Source: Dichotomocladium elegans
Taxonomy: Eukaryota; Mucoromycota; Mucoromycetes; Mucorales; Lichtheimiaceae
Direction of reading: 5' to 3'
Length of the DNA: 64,000 bases
NCBI GenBank assembly: GCA_025716815.1
Contig: JAIXMN010000008.1
Coordinates: forward strand, 930,001-994,000
The notes beneath the pieces were generated by a model that was not told the DNA's origin, did no database searches, and was given only the letters and a program-made list of their open reading frames with translations. This document shows, in pieces, positions 34,717 to 46,879 of the stretch (the stretch's first letter is position 1; the number at the start of each line of letters is the position of its first letter). The position numbers were made by a program, and so were the translations under genes.

Positions 34717-36702
34717 ATGTCACATCACACTCAAGACGAGTACGTGTCCTGGTGTGTAGCGAATGCTGCTACCCTCACCGCTAAAGATTTCATGACCGCT
34801 TTCAATATCCGGACCCGTGAAGTTGGATTACGAAATTACAACAACATTCTTTGTTCCGAAGAGATGGCTCATTTGGAGAACATTAAAAATCTTTGGGCCG
34901 AGTTCCGTGAATGGAAAGGAAGTCTGGAAGAGCAGGCGTACTGGAGCGCTGCACGACTAGAACATGAGCGTGAAACTGTCACTCAAAGCCTCAGCGTCAA
35001 TGCGTTGCAAGGCATCAAACGACGAGGTGAACTTGAAATCGAGTTGATACATAATAAAAGGTAATGAACTTGTAATATAAAACGACCCGAGCACGCGTCT
35101 AACTTATCCATATAGACCCAGTACGACCGCACGCGTTTCGGGAGAAGAACCAACAGTAGTGGACCAAGTGGCGGGAGAATCAACCCAAGAAAATGCAAGT
35201 ACTACAGCTTTCAACCTGTTGTAGAATCATAATTTACGAATGTACTAGCAGATCGTCTATCACCCTAGCAGCCCAACCCTCTCGCTTGCATCGTATACAT
35301 GGGATATTAACGATGATGCTGATTTCTGGAATTGCTGGCTCAAACTCTTGCAAAGTAATATCCCACACGGTCTAAGGTAAGTATCTAATCACAGATACAA
35401 CTTTAATAGTCTCTAATGTCACTTAGTCTCGAGCATGCACATATAATCCAATGTGGCTTCTCCATTAAATGCGACCCAAGAATACCAGGAGACTTTTACA
35501 AGTTTTTAGACCTCAAAGGGGTGTCATCGCGCATCTGTTCTCAATCTGTTCCGTATCTGAGGCTATATTTAGACGCCGCCCGATCAGAGGTTTGTTGTCC
35601 AGTGAAATCGCGTGATATCCACACGCTATAACTGAAATAATTTCCTAGGACTTGAATGCTATGGTCGAGGCAGGTGCCCGCGTCAGTCTCTTAGACAATG
35701 TGAGCTCAAGGCCTTTCTTCAGAAAAATTCTGACTCACTAGTAAGTAGTTGATGTTCAAAAATAGAGAATGGATATGTAACTCGCTCGCGGTAGTCCACA
35801 ATACGTGTATGGCAATCTCACGGGCCTACAAGTCTCTGAAATCGCGTTTAACCATCGTGCCATCTGGCCTCTGTTCGAAGCTATCAGTGACTCTCTACCT
35901 GGAACCGAATTCATTCCTGGGGAAACTCGATTGCAAGCAATCAAAACCAATGTTGACGAATCCCAGCCTGGTTACAACGCCGATGGGCTGCTCAAAATCA
36001 ACGACGGTTTTGAGCTGCTGCTATTAGAAACATCCGGTCCTTACAACAACGAGGATAAACCGAGACATGGTTTCGACCACGTGAAGGCTGCTTTCGGACT
36101 CCGCATGATGCTTCGAGCCATATTTCACAAGTACTACTTTGGCGGTGAGCTCGCCCGAGAACTCGCACTCTATTTCGCCCACGTCAGAGGTTAGTGATGA
36201 GGATCTCCTGCTTTATCGTCCGCCTGAATTAATTCAATTGATACTGTCAGGCAAAAAATTGCATATCTGGTCACTTTCGATGCCAACAGATAATATCCTG
36301 GTTATGGACAGGATCGCTTGCCTCCAGATACCTGTCGAAATAGCTGACCGTAATGTGCTACTGACACTACTCAACTCCCTATGGGCATTAAAGGTAAAAG
36401 ACAAGGCGTTAAACTTCAAGCTTTATGTTCTCTTACAAGTTTCTTCACGAATATAGGTACTATTATCGCGAACAATGCAAGTGATCGCCGATATGAGGGA
36501 GCTCCACACCTCAACGTTAGAAAAATATGAGATGGGTGATCAATTGGAAGAGTGTACAGACTTACGCAGCCTTTTGTGCAATGAAAATCCCAAACCAACC
36601 AAGCAAACAGGCGCTGGTGACCTCTTGCCATTGAGCTCTCCTGGCTTAGACCCTCTCGAACTTGGCTCCCCATACCTCATCGTTGAAAATATTGCTGATT
36701 GA
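34717..36702 (+). CDS. Uncharacterised Mucoromycota-type protein with PD-(D/E)XK-like motif
   Basis: An eight-exon model that stays open: 34717-35060, 35116-35167, 35249-35376, 35427-35589, 35649-35740, 35795-36189, 36251-36393 and 36457-36702, about 520 residues. The exon 2 donor is ambiguous, since several in-phase GT sites exist. Residues from about 260 to 390 form the most conserved-looking part: LPGTEFIPGE, then YNADGLLKINDGFELLLLET followed by SG, then HGFDHVKAAFGLRMMLRAIF. A later block reads LHIWSLSMPTDN. The D...E-L-L-L-L-E-T-S pattern resembles a PD-(D/E)XK nuclease core with serine in place of lysine. I recall many similar proteins in Mucorales but no known function. It lies between transposon relics with no damage, so it may be mobile or recently acquired. 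Function is unknown. Confidence 0.65.
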
Positions 36703-37750
36703 CTCATTACAACATTGCTGATTGACTCATTAAAACATTGCTGAAAAATATTTACTGATTACATCTGGGAGCGGCCTTACTATCACTCGTGGTTGTTTGT
36801 CTCGTTAAAGATCGAAAGGCTCTTGCAGGCCAATAATATTGTACACTAGGAAATGGGCTTGCAATTCTGAAAGAGAGTGACAAGCCTTGAGAAATATCCT
36901 AAGTCACTGCCCATGGTTTTTCAATGGCCCTGCAATACAAGTTGATATTATTCTCGCCATCCTCGCCGTCCATGTGGTTGTCCTTTTTGTCGTCCCTCTT
37001 GCCCTCGCCATTCTCCCATCCACATATTCCTCGCTCAGCTCTGGAAGGTTGATTTGGCCACAGGGCCAATGCAGAATACTGGTGCCATGGTTTACGAGGT
37101 GGTGCTCATAAGGCCCCTACTGATTGATGTTGAGCACCGTTGCAAAGTCTAGCACAGCGTGTACAGGCAACGCAGGGAAGAATGCAAAACCACTGTGGTT
37201 CTGGCAGAGATGGCAGCAGAACACGCAACCCACATGTTTGGCGTTTGTCAGCAGGGTTGAAGAGTTCGACAAGGCAATAATCATTGGATACCAATTCCTG
37301 GCTGTTAACGACTCTGATGTTTTAAAGGCAAAAATATTGTCGTGATTTCTACTTGGATTGTGATTGGGTACTGATCGCCACCAATGTCTACCGCAATAAG
37401 TAGCCGCAGCTCATCATAAGTATCACAGAAAGTAAGTCTTATCTCACATAAATATATGGTCATTCAAAAGCAATTTTCTTAAACATCAGTTCTTGCAACA
37501 ACACTAAAGTTGTTTTACGGATCAAGATGGTAACCATCTGAATTCAAGAATATGCCATTATCAGCCCTAATCATGTCTTTTAATCAATGGAAGTCAAGCT
37601 CTAAGATCTTCCATATGCGGTCCTACCATACACTTTCAGATGTTTTTCTCTGGCTGCCCCTTGAACAACATTAGGGTTCGTCAAAAACCCATAGTTTCTA
37701 ATATATATTTCTGATCCATCCAAAATATGTTTACGACTGTTAATATCGAG
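36703..37750. other. Intergenic with weak decayed coding signal
   Basis: A 24-base direct repeat (ATTGCTGATTGACTCATTA core) overlaps the stop codon of the previous gene at about 36690-36745. Around 37080-37250 one frame reads VVLIRPLLIDVEHRC and VVLAEMAAEHATHMFG with a stop between. It looks like a decayed gene of unknown family. Confidence 0.35.
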
Positions 37751-38240
37751 ATATGATTAGGCTGTTACGACTACAGTGGCCGCTTGTTATAGGATACTTT
37801 ACGCACATTCCCATGCAAAACGATACAGACATTCGGATGAAGGAAGTGTGTGTCAAACTCAGTTACATGGTGTACACTGACCAAGACAGAGTCATGTTTT
37901 TCAGATTGATGTCTGAGAAGGTCCTGCGTACATCAGCTGCTAGGAATCCATGTTCGTTCAGCCCAGCAATGGTCATTACAGTACGAGAACGAACCTGAGA
38001 GCATCTTTAAGAAACCTGACGCGGGGGGGGGATCGTTCGCGTATTCTCAATGAAGAGCATAAACGCATTATCTTAGAATGCTTTAAGAAAGGGACTCGTG
38101 GACTAGCTATCGCCTGGTGCACATCTGGATACGCATGGTGTGATCCGGGTGGTAAGTCAAAGAGTATATCATCAAAAGATGTTGCTGATTTTGCCTTTGC
38201 TTGTCGGATGGGAGGCGGCTGCAATTGACCTTGTATCGTT
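37751..38240 (+). pseudogene. IS630/Tc1 relic, family A, 5' fragment
   Basis: Matches 1530-1770 of the first family A copy: both contain CATTCGGATGAA followed by a frame with YTDQDRV/YTDHDKV and FSPAM, then an arginine-rich break. The catalytic half is absent. Confidence 0.55.
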
Positions 38241-38513
38241 TGATAAGTCCATGTGCAGTTGATTTCGGCGTGCCAACTGTGCTTCCAGCTCTTCAATGGA
38301 AATGCCTTCAACATAGCACTGCTCAAGCACCTCCAGGACTTCATCTTTTGTGTATCGCCTGCATTTCTTTATAGGCTTGTTGGCCTCAGAAGGTTAGCAA
38401 TCCTTGGATTACATGTCTCGCTGTAGGAAACTGCCACAATGTGGAATATATACTTGTGAATAGGGTATGAGATATATTTGCTGGGAACAGGACAGTGCAA
38501 TTACTGATTCCAA

Positions 38514-39365
38514 TTGCAACACAATAATGATCCTGAACACAGAGTCCCGAGACTTGGGAACAAGAAGGCCGTGAACAGCAACCAAAAGCTTTTCGATGAG
38601 CACAGCAGCTACCCGGTGTCCTACTATGAGGCAACTCTTCGCCAGGCACGGGGCGCACTGTGCGCGGAATTCCCTGGGCTCAGTATCACGTTGGGGGGGG
38701 TCTCCAAAAGCACCTGGTGAAGTGCTCTCTCACATTGAAGAAGTTAGAGAAGTTGCCAGCTGCGAGGAACTTGGAGCGGGTGATTGAGCAACGGTTCAAT
38801 GTGGTCAGCAAATGGATGGCTGATGCAAATTTCAACTTTTCGGAGGCAGTGTTTATCGATGAGGCAGGGTTCAACGTTCATATTCACAGGAATTCGGGCC
38901 GCTCGAAACGTGGGGAACGTCAGCGAAGACAACGGTTCCGACCAACCATGGAATATCGTTGATGATTTAGGAGCTGTCTGTAACGTTGGAGTGATCAATG
39001 TTTCCCTGAGAAAGCCAGAAGCAGTTAGCAGCAAGAAACGAAAACATGGTGGCAAGGCAACAGTTTATAATGGACGGATTGGCACGAGAGCTGAGCATTA
39101 CATGCAGTTCATCAGTGGCGTGCTGGACGTTCTAGATGCTCACAATTTGAAAGGCCATAACCTAGTCATGGACAATGCACCGATTTACCGAAATGAAGCC
39201 ATTCAAGAGTTGATTGAAGGTCGCGGATATCGCTGTGTTTATCTACCGCTGTATTCACCTTTCCTCAACCCAATTGAAGAATTCTGGTCAAAGGTCAAAG
39301 CAGGTGAGTGCAGAGAGTATATCAATTTGCTGATGAAAGCCATTTATTCTAGGAAAACGACCTAA
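38514..39365 (+). pseudogene. IS630/Tc1 transposase relic, family B
   Basis: A better-preserved transposase. The first segment (to 38962) has a second helix-turn-helix and VFIDEAGFNVHI, the first acidic site. A one-base shift near 38900 leads to the second segment (to 39365) with GVINVSLRKPEAV, the second acidic site in VMDNAPIYRN and the last in LNPIEEFWSKVK. Frameshifts and a poly-G run near 38694 inactivate it. Codon-level decay is mild, so it may be younger than family A. Confidence 0.7.
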
Positions 39366-39589
39366 CAAGCTTAATTAAGCTAACTCATTACCACTGAAGA
39401 TACTCGAGGCAGCAAAAACAATGGCAAACAGGAACTGCTATGGTTGGACCCGACATGCTGAATCATTCTTCCCGCGAGGTCTAGCAAGGGAACATAATCT
39501 GAAACTTTGTTTTCATTCGCGAATGTCTATATCATCCTGCAAATAATCACGCAATTTAATGAAAAATCCTTCTGGCTGAATGGCCAGTA

Positions 39590-39970
39590 CGAAATGGGGC
39601 TTCAAGAATAAAAGAGACAGAATATGATTCTGCGAGACTCGAAAAAGGATTGTTTTCCTGAGAAGGGTAAATAATGGGCCTATTTATAAGAAGGGCTTAT
39701 CAAAATGGCCACTTTGGAGGACGGATGTGGATAGCCATCTAGGCGATCTTCCGGGATGGTGGACCAGCTAAAAGATTGATAAGGAAATTCATCATTTGCC
39801 ATTCTAATTGTAACTACCTTTTGACACAGGTTCAGCTATGAAGTATGAATCTGTATTGCGCGCGAGTAATTATGATAAGTACATTCAAAGGGTGAAGTCC
39901 TATGTAGACCAGGGACATGACTTCTAGAGAAGAAGAATAGTCGTGGATACGACAGTTGGAAGGGTACAGA
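39590..39970 (+). pseudogene. Fanzor-like fragment, second copy
   Basis: Homologous to the complement of about 4290-4690. Shared blocks include GACAGAATATGATTCTG, CCTATTTATAAGAAG and GGTGGACCAGCTAAAAG. The shared part consists of an intron-like stretch ending in TTTTGACACAG and then a short exon reading MKYESVLRASNYDKYIQRVK. A stop follows. It ends at the left edge of the 379-base satellite. Confidence 0.5.
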
Positions 39971-39978
39971 CAGCTTTT

Positions 39979-42900
39979 GCTGAAGAACCAGTGACGGGCT
40001 AGTCAGACTGTCGTCACCTTATGAAGGTCTAGCCATGTGGCCACTGATACTGATGAATACAGTAAACCGCACAACTGAGACGCGACCATCTTCAGCAATG
40101 TCGATTGCCCACGGCTCGCCACAATACAGAAGGTTGACCTTAAGACTATCATTTTTACATTAGCCAACGGTACAAAGGATCGTGCAATTGCGGCCACTTA
40201 TCTTCTTTCACGTCGTCGATGAACTACGCAGTCGGAACATGGACTTCAACCAGGGCCATCAGTCTTCTGGTCTTTAAGACGTTGGCACCACTCCAAGGGA
40301 GACGCTGACTAGACATCTATTGGGCAGTTACCACTCAGTCCAGTCCAGTCCGATCCCGCTGAAGAACCAGTGACGGGCTAGCCAGACTGTCGTCACCTTA
40401 TGAAGGTCTAGCCATGTGGCCACTGATACTGATGAATACAGTAAACCGCACAACTGAGACGCGACCATCTTCAGCAATGTCGATTGCCCACGGCTCGCCA
40501 CAACACAGTAGGTTGACCTTAAGACTATCATTTTTACATCAGCCAACGGTGCAAAGGATCGCGCAATTGCGGCCACTTATCTTCTTTCACGTCGTCGATG
40601 AACTACGCAGTCGGAACATGGACTTCAACCAGGGCCATCAGTCTTCTGGTCTTTAAGACGTTGGCACCACTCCAAGGGAGACGCTGACTAGACATCTATT
40701 GGGCAGTTACCACTCAGTCCAGTCCAGTCCGATCCCGCTGAAGAACCAGTGACGGGCTAGCCAGACTGTCGTCACCTTATGAAGGTCTAGCCATGTGGCC
40801 ACTGATACTGATGAATACAGTAAACCGCACAACTGAGACGCGACCATCTTCAGCAATGTCAATTGTCCACGGCTCGCCACAATACAGAAGGTTGACCTTA
40901 AGACTATCATTTTTACATTAGCCAACGGTACAAAGGATCGTGCAATTGCGGCCACTTATCTTCTTTCACGTCGTCGATGAACTACGCAGTCGGAACATGG
41001 ACTTCAACCAGGGCCATCAGTCTTCTGGTCTTTAAGACGTTGGCACCACTCCAAGGGAGACGCTGACTAGACATCTATTGGGCAGTTACCACTCAGTCCA
41101 GTCCAGTCCGATCCCGCTGAAGAACCAGTGACGGGCTAGCCAGACTGTCGTCACCTTATGAAGGTCTAGCCATGTGGCCACTGATACTGATGAATACAGT
41201 AAACCGCACAACTGAGACGCGACCATCTTCAGCAATGTCGATTGCCCACGGCTCGCCACAATACAGAAGGTTGACCTTAAGACTATCATTTTTACATTAG
41301 CCAACGGTACAAAGGATCGTGCAATTGCGGCCACTTATCTTCTTTCACGTCGTCGATGAACTACGCAGTCGGAACATGGACTTCAACCAGGGCCATCAGT
41401 CTTCTGGTCTTTAAGACGTTGGCACCACTCCAAGGGAGACGCTGACTAGACATCTATTGGGCAGTTACCACTCAGTCCAGTCCAGTCCGATCCCGCTGAA
41501 GAACCAGTGACGGGCTAGCCAGACTGTCGTCACCTTATGAAGGTCTAGCCATGTGGCCACTGATACTGATGAATACAGTAAACCGCACAACTGAGACGCG
41601 ACCATCTTCAGCAATGTCGATTGCCCACGGCTCGCCACAATACAGAAGGTTGACCTTAAGACTATCATTTTTACATTAGCCAACGGTACAAAGGATCGTG
41701 CAATTGCGGCCACTTATCTTCTTTCACGTCGTCGATGAACTACGCAGTCGGAACATGGACTTCAACCAGGGCCATCAGTCTTCTGGTCTTTAAGACGTTG
41801 GCACCACTCCAAGGGAGACGCTGACTAGACATCTATTGGGCAGTTACCACTCAGTCCAGTCCAGTCCGATCCCGCTGAAGAACCAGTGACGGGCTAGCCA
41901 GACTGTCGTCACCTTATGAAGGTCTAGCCATGTGGCCACTGATACTGATGAATACAGTAAACCGCACAACTGAGACGCGACCATCTTCAGCAATGTCGAT
42001 TGCCCACGGCTCGCCACAACACAGTAGGTTGACCTTAAGACTATCATTTTTACATCAGCCAACGGTGCAAAGGATCGCGCAATTGCGGCCACTTATCTTC
42101 TTTCACGTCGTCGATGAACTACGCAGTCGGAACATGGACTTCAACCAGGGCCATCAGTCTTCTGGTCTTTAAGACGTTGGCACCACTCCAAGGGAGACGC
42201 TGACTAGACATCTATTGGGCAGTTACCACTCAGTCCAGTCCAGTCCGATCCCGCTGAAGAACCAGTGACGGGCTAGCCAGACTGTCGTCACCTTATGAAG
42301 GTCTAGCCATGTGGCCACTGATACTGATGAATACAGTAAACCGCACAACTGAGACGCGACCATCTTCAGCAATGTCAATTGTCCACGGCTCGCCACAATA
42401 CAGAAGGTTGACCTTAAGACTATCATTTTTACATTAGCCAACGGTACAAAGGATCGTGCAATTGCGGCCACTTATCTTCTTTCACGTCGTCGATGAACTA
42501 CGCAGTCGGAACATGGACTTCAACCAGGGCCATCAGTCTTCTGGTCTTTAAGACGTTGGCACCACTCCAAGGGAGACGCTGACTAGACATCTATTGGGCA
42601 GTTACCACTCAGTCCAGTCCAGTCCGATCCCGCTGAAGAACCAGTGACGGGCTAGCCAGACTGTCGTCACCTTATGAAGGTCTAGCCATGTGGCCACTGA
42701 TACTGATGAATACAGTAAACCGCACAACTGAGACGCGACCATCTTCAGCAATGTCGATTGCCCACGGCTCGCCACAATACAGAAGGTTGACCTTAAGACT
42801 ATCATTTTTACATTAGCCAACGGTACAAAGGATCGTGCAATTGCGGCCACTTATCTTCTTTCACGTCGTCGATGAACTACGCAGTCGGAACATGGACTTC

Positions 42901-44510
42901 AACCAGGGCCATCAGTCTTCTGGTCTTTAAGACGTTGGCACCACTCCAAGGGAGACGCTGACTAGACATCTATTGGGCAGTTACCACTCAGTCCAGTCCA
43001 GTCCGATCCCGCTGAAGAACCAGTGACGGGCTAGCCAGACTGTCGTCACCTTATGAAGGTCTAGCCATGTGGCCACTGATACTGATGAATACAGTAAACC
43101 GCACAACTGAGACGCGACCATCTTCAGCAATGTCGATTGCCCACGGCTCGCCACAATACAGAAGGTTGACCTTAAGACTATCATTTTTACATTAGCCAAC
43201 GGTACAAAGGATCGTGCAATTGCGGCCACTTATCTTCTTTCACGTCGTCGATGAACTACGCAGTCGGAACATGGACTTCAACCAGGGCCATCAGTCTTCT
43301 GGTCTTTAAGACGTTGGCACCACTCCAAGGGAGACGCTGACTAGACATCTATTGGGCAGTTACCACTCAGTCCAGTCCAGTCCGATCCCGCTGAAGAACC
43401 AGTGACGGGCTAGCCAGACTGTCGTCACCTTATGAAGGTCTAGCCATGTGGCCACTGATACTGATGAATACAGTAAACCGCACAACTGAGACGCGACCAT
43501 CTTCAGCAATGTCGATTGCCCACGGCTCGCCACAATACAGAAGGTTGACCTTAAGACTATCATTTTTACATTAGCCAACGGTACAAAGGATCGTGCAATT
43601 GCGGCCACTTATCTTCTTTCACGTCGTCGATGAACTACGCAGTCGGAACATGGACTTCAACCAGGGCCATCAGTCTTCTGGTCTTTAAGACGTTGGCACC
43701 ACTCCAAGGGAGACGCTGACTAGACATCTATTGGGCAGTTACCACTCAGTCCAGTCCAGTCCGATCCCGCTGAAGAACCAGTGACGGGCTAGCCAGACTG
43801 TCGTCACCTTATGAAGGTCTAGCCATGTGGCCACTGATACTGATGAATACAGTAAACCGCACAACTGAGACGCGACCATCTTCAGCAATGTCGATTGCCC
43901 ACGGCTCGCCACAACACAGTAGGTTGACCTTAAGACTATCATTTTTACATCAGCCAACGGTGCAAAGGATCGCGCAATTGCGGCCACTTATCTTCTTTCA
44001 CGTCGTCGATGAACTACGCAGTCGGAACATGGACTTCAACCAGGGCCATCAGTCTTCTGGTCTTTAAGACGTTGGCACCACTCCAAGGGAGACGCTGACT
44101 AGACATCTATTGGGCAGTTACCACTCAGTCCAGTCCAGTCCGATCCCGCTGAAGAACCAGTGACGGGCTAGCCAGACTGTCGTCACCTTATGAAGGTCTA
44201 GCCAAGTGGCCACTGATACTGATGAATACAGTAAACCGCACAACTGAGACGCGACCATCTTCAGCAATGTCAATTGCCCACGGCTCGCCACAATACAGTA
44301 GGTTGACCTTAAAACTATCATTTTACATCAGCCAACTGCACAAAAGGATCGCCGCTTATCTTCATTCACGTCGTCGATGAACTACGCAGTTGGAATATGG
44401 ACATCAACCAGGGCCATCAGTCTTCTGGTCTTTAAGACATTGGCACCACTCCAAGGGAGAAGCTGGCGAGTGTTCTATTGAGGGTTATTAATCAATCCAG
44501 TCAAGTGTTT
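39979..44510. repeat. 379-base satellite array, 12 copies with higher-order structure
   Basis: Head-to-tail units of 379 bases start at 39979, 40357 and then every 379 bases to 44147. The last unit decays before 44510. Three unit variants can be told apart. Type A has CACAACACAGTAGG and TTTTTACATCAGCC. Type B has GTCAATTGTCCACGG. Type C has CGATTGCCCACGG with CACAATACAGAAGG. The order is C A B C C A B C C C A and a decayed end unit. An 82-codon frame on the minus strand and an 80-codon frame on the plus strand recur simply because the sequence repeats. Each unit holds a CAGTCCAGTCCAGTCC-type short repeat. Confidence 0.95.
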
Positions 44511-45515
44511 TGTTACTTTAATTGCGGAAAAGGGCGTACTTTTATTTTGCGCGAAGAGCGGACAATAATCGACTGCATTCTGAAAATAAAGTTTACGCAG
44601 CAGGCTGAGGAGCGCTTGTTAGAATACCTACTTAACATGGCCTCTTTCATTCGCGAAGACGGATTGGGGAATATGATCGATGAAGATAAAAAAGACGTTG
44701 TTATGCTGGAGAGTGACAGTCATCTGTTCCCTGTGAAGATGATCACTGATTATGAGAAGTACTGTATATGGATTTGAACGGATGGTTATAACAAAGACTG
44801 GATCAAACGAAGAAAGACCGAGCAAGACCACAGCGCAAAACCCGTAAACCCTATCGATGGTACCAAGATGCTGAGAAAGATGTGCTTTTTTTGGTGTACG
44901 AGAAAGGCATGTCAATGTGGGCTGCGGCCCTAGAACTTCAGCAAGATCAAGAGAGCCAACTGATCAGATTACGAAGAATTCACGTGGTGGTCGTCTTTAC
45001 AGCAGGGTCGCCAAACTAGTCGGACAGCATCGACAATTTCTGACTGCCTTGATTGATGGACAGCCTTCGATGGTGCTGGACGAGGTCATAGCCAATTTAA
45101 CAGAGAAATTGGTTGATCTTGACATAAGAAAGACGCTTTTCACTACTTTATGACTGAAAAATGCAAGGTCAACTTGAAGCGTTCACAATCTTTCCCGATG
45201 CAATCGCCCTGTTTGGTGTTGTTAATATTTCAGTCAGACGCCCAAAAGCAGTCGCTCCATCCAAAAAAACGCAAGCCCTGAAGCAGCTTCAGAACTGCCA
45301 CGTAAGCGTGGAGACCACCGTGTATATCTTCCACCCTATCCTCCAGACCTGAACCCGATTGAACAATGCTGGTCCATTTGTAAAAGCAAGGTCAAGAGGA
45401 AACTATTGGGCGAGGAGACCCTGACGGCCAGAATGCCTATTGGAGATCTACATGGATTTTGTAAATATTTCACTGTGAAGTTTGGTGATTGCTTCAATAG
45501 AAAGGCAATATAACG
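44511..45515 (+). pseudogene. IS630/Tc1 relic, family C, internally deleted copy
   Basis: The left part (44640-45160) matches 30291-30940, with FIREDGLGNMIDED, VGQHRQFLTALIDGQ and NLTEKLVDLDI. The right part (45200-45515) jumps to VNISVRRPKAVAP and then the last acidic site in YPPDLNPIEQCW. The first and second acidic sites are missing, so the middle has been deleted. It begins directly after the satellite. Confidence 0.65.
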
Positions 45516-45692
45516 TTAGTCCATGCGTAATGCGTTAGCTATGTGCAGAATAAAACAATTGACTACTCGGAAAAAAATACTTTTTGTTGCACAAATGTTT
45601 AATTAGGAAATGAGCAATTTGATACCCGACACATGCGCAAAATGTTTCCGGGAAGAGCTTTCGCTCTTTTCCCTCTCTTTTGCTTTCGGATC

Positions 45693-46879
45693 ATGACACC
45701 CCCAAGTTCGGAAGATGCTGTAACGCCTCTAAAGCAGTTGATGGATCATATAGGCCAGGCACTCAGGGTCTGTTTCAAAAGCACCCAATTGCCGCCTTCC
45801 TCCTTAAACTCTCTTGTCAAAGGTATACTTGCAATTCTACTATCAGCAAGCTAGATGGACTGACCCAATCAACATCTCTGAATTAGGTTTGACCTGTGTT
45901 GCTTTGGGTCTCAGGTACAATCAATACTACCCCGCAAAATAATCCATTCGCTGCTGACTTTATTAGGTTCATAGACCAGCTCATCTCATCGATGTTTGCC
46001 ATGTCTCATCTAATCAATCTCAAATCCTAATTGCCCAGCTCCATAAAGTAAGCACACTCCAGCTATTACCTACGTGGATACCCGTTCCTTCGGGCCGCGT
46101 TTTCCTTTTCTGTTCCCGATTTCCCCTAATATTATTATTATTTTGCCGAACTATGCAGCATCGATTCGGCAAGATACTAGCAGTAATGCATTTTAAGGAT
46201 CGATATACCTTTGTTTGCCACAAATCTCTGCTACAAGAGCATGTGAATGCGACGCTAAGTAGTCCTGACCGATGGCGCTATATCGATATTCGAGGGAAAC
46301 AAGGGCCTCCTAGACAGGTACGAAACATTTATTTGCAGGACTTGTTAGATCGCCTTTTCCATATGCTCATTTTTTTCAATTGGGTGCATCACCATAACCG
46401 CCCTTCTATAGCGAACCTGCCCTGCAGTGCTACTCTATTGGCTCCAGGAACGTCTCCTACCGCAATTACAGCGACATTACTGCTATTTCGACGTGGTACC
46501 CTGTTACATGGTGGTTCTGACAGGCTGGTTTCTTGAATATCCTGTGCTGTATTGCAGCCATGATGACGACACAGAGGGGGGAACGCCAGCTGCATCATTA
46601 GTCGACCACGAGCTTGACGAATGGGAGGTGCGACCCAATTGCCTGGGTGACAGACCGTTATGCCTTGTCCAGATATGGATCCACCGGTTGTTTGATGATG
46701 ACGGTGATCGCCCCCATCTGCTGCTCAGTTTCACCTATCCTGATGAAATGGACCTGCCGGATCCTGTTGTGCAGAACCTGGCGGCAAAGTACAAGAACCG
46801 GCTTGAGAGCAAGAACAGCCACTCTCCGTGGGTTGATCTCAGGTTGCAGCATATAACACTAGACCGGGTAGCACTCTAG
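45693..46879 (+). CDS. DUF4504 (UPF0739, C1orf74-like) protein
   Basis: Exons 45693-45822, 45887-45914, 45975-46047, 46159-46317 and 46412-46879 give 285 residues, close to the 269 of human C1orf74. Three stretches align with the human protein as I remember it: ALGLRPAHLIDVCHVSS (exons 2-3), WFLEYPVLY with NCLGDRPLCLVQIWI (exon 5), and a C-terminus ending ITLDRVAL. The family has no known function. All introns are GT-AG, of 60-111 bases. The start could also be at 45633 or 45642, in frame upstream. It follows a transposon relic by only 180 bases. It is intact, unlike its left neighbours. Confidence 0.82.

Noticed and set aside
39990..44330. Repeated 80-82 codon frames on both strands of the satellite
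   Set aside because: They recur with the unit, show no protein features and are interrupted in the first and last units. They are a by-product of repetition.
39979..44510. rDNA spacer, 5S array or CRISPR-like array
   Set aside because: Units are contiguous with no spacers, and I saw no rRNA gene sequence in them.
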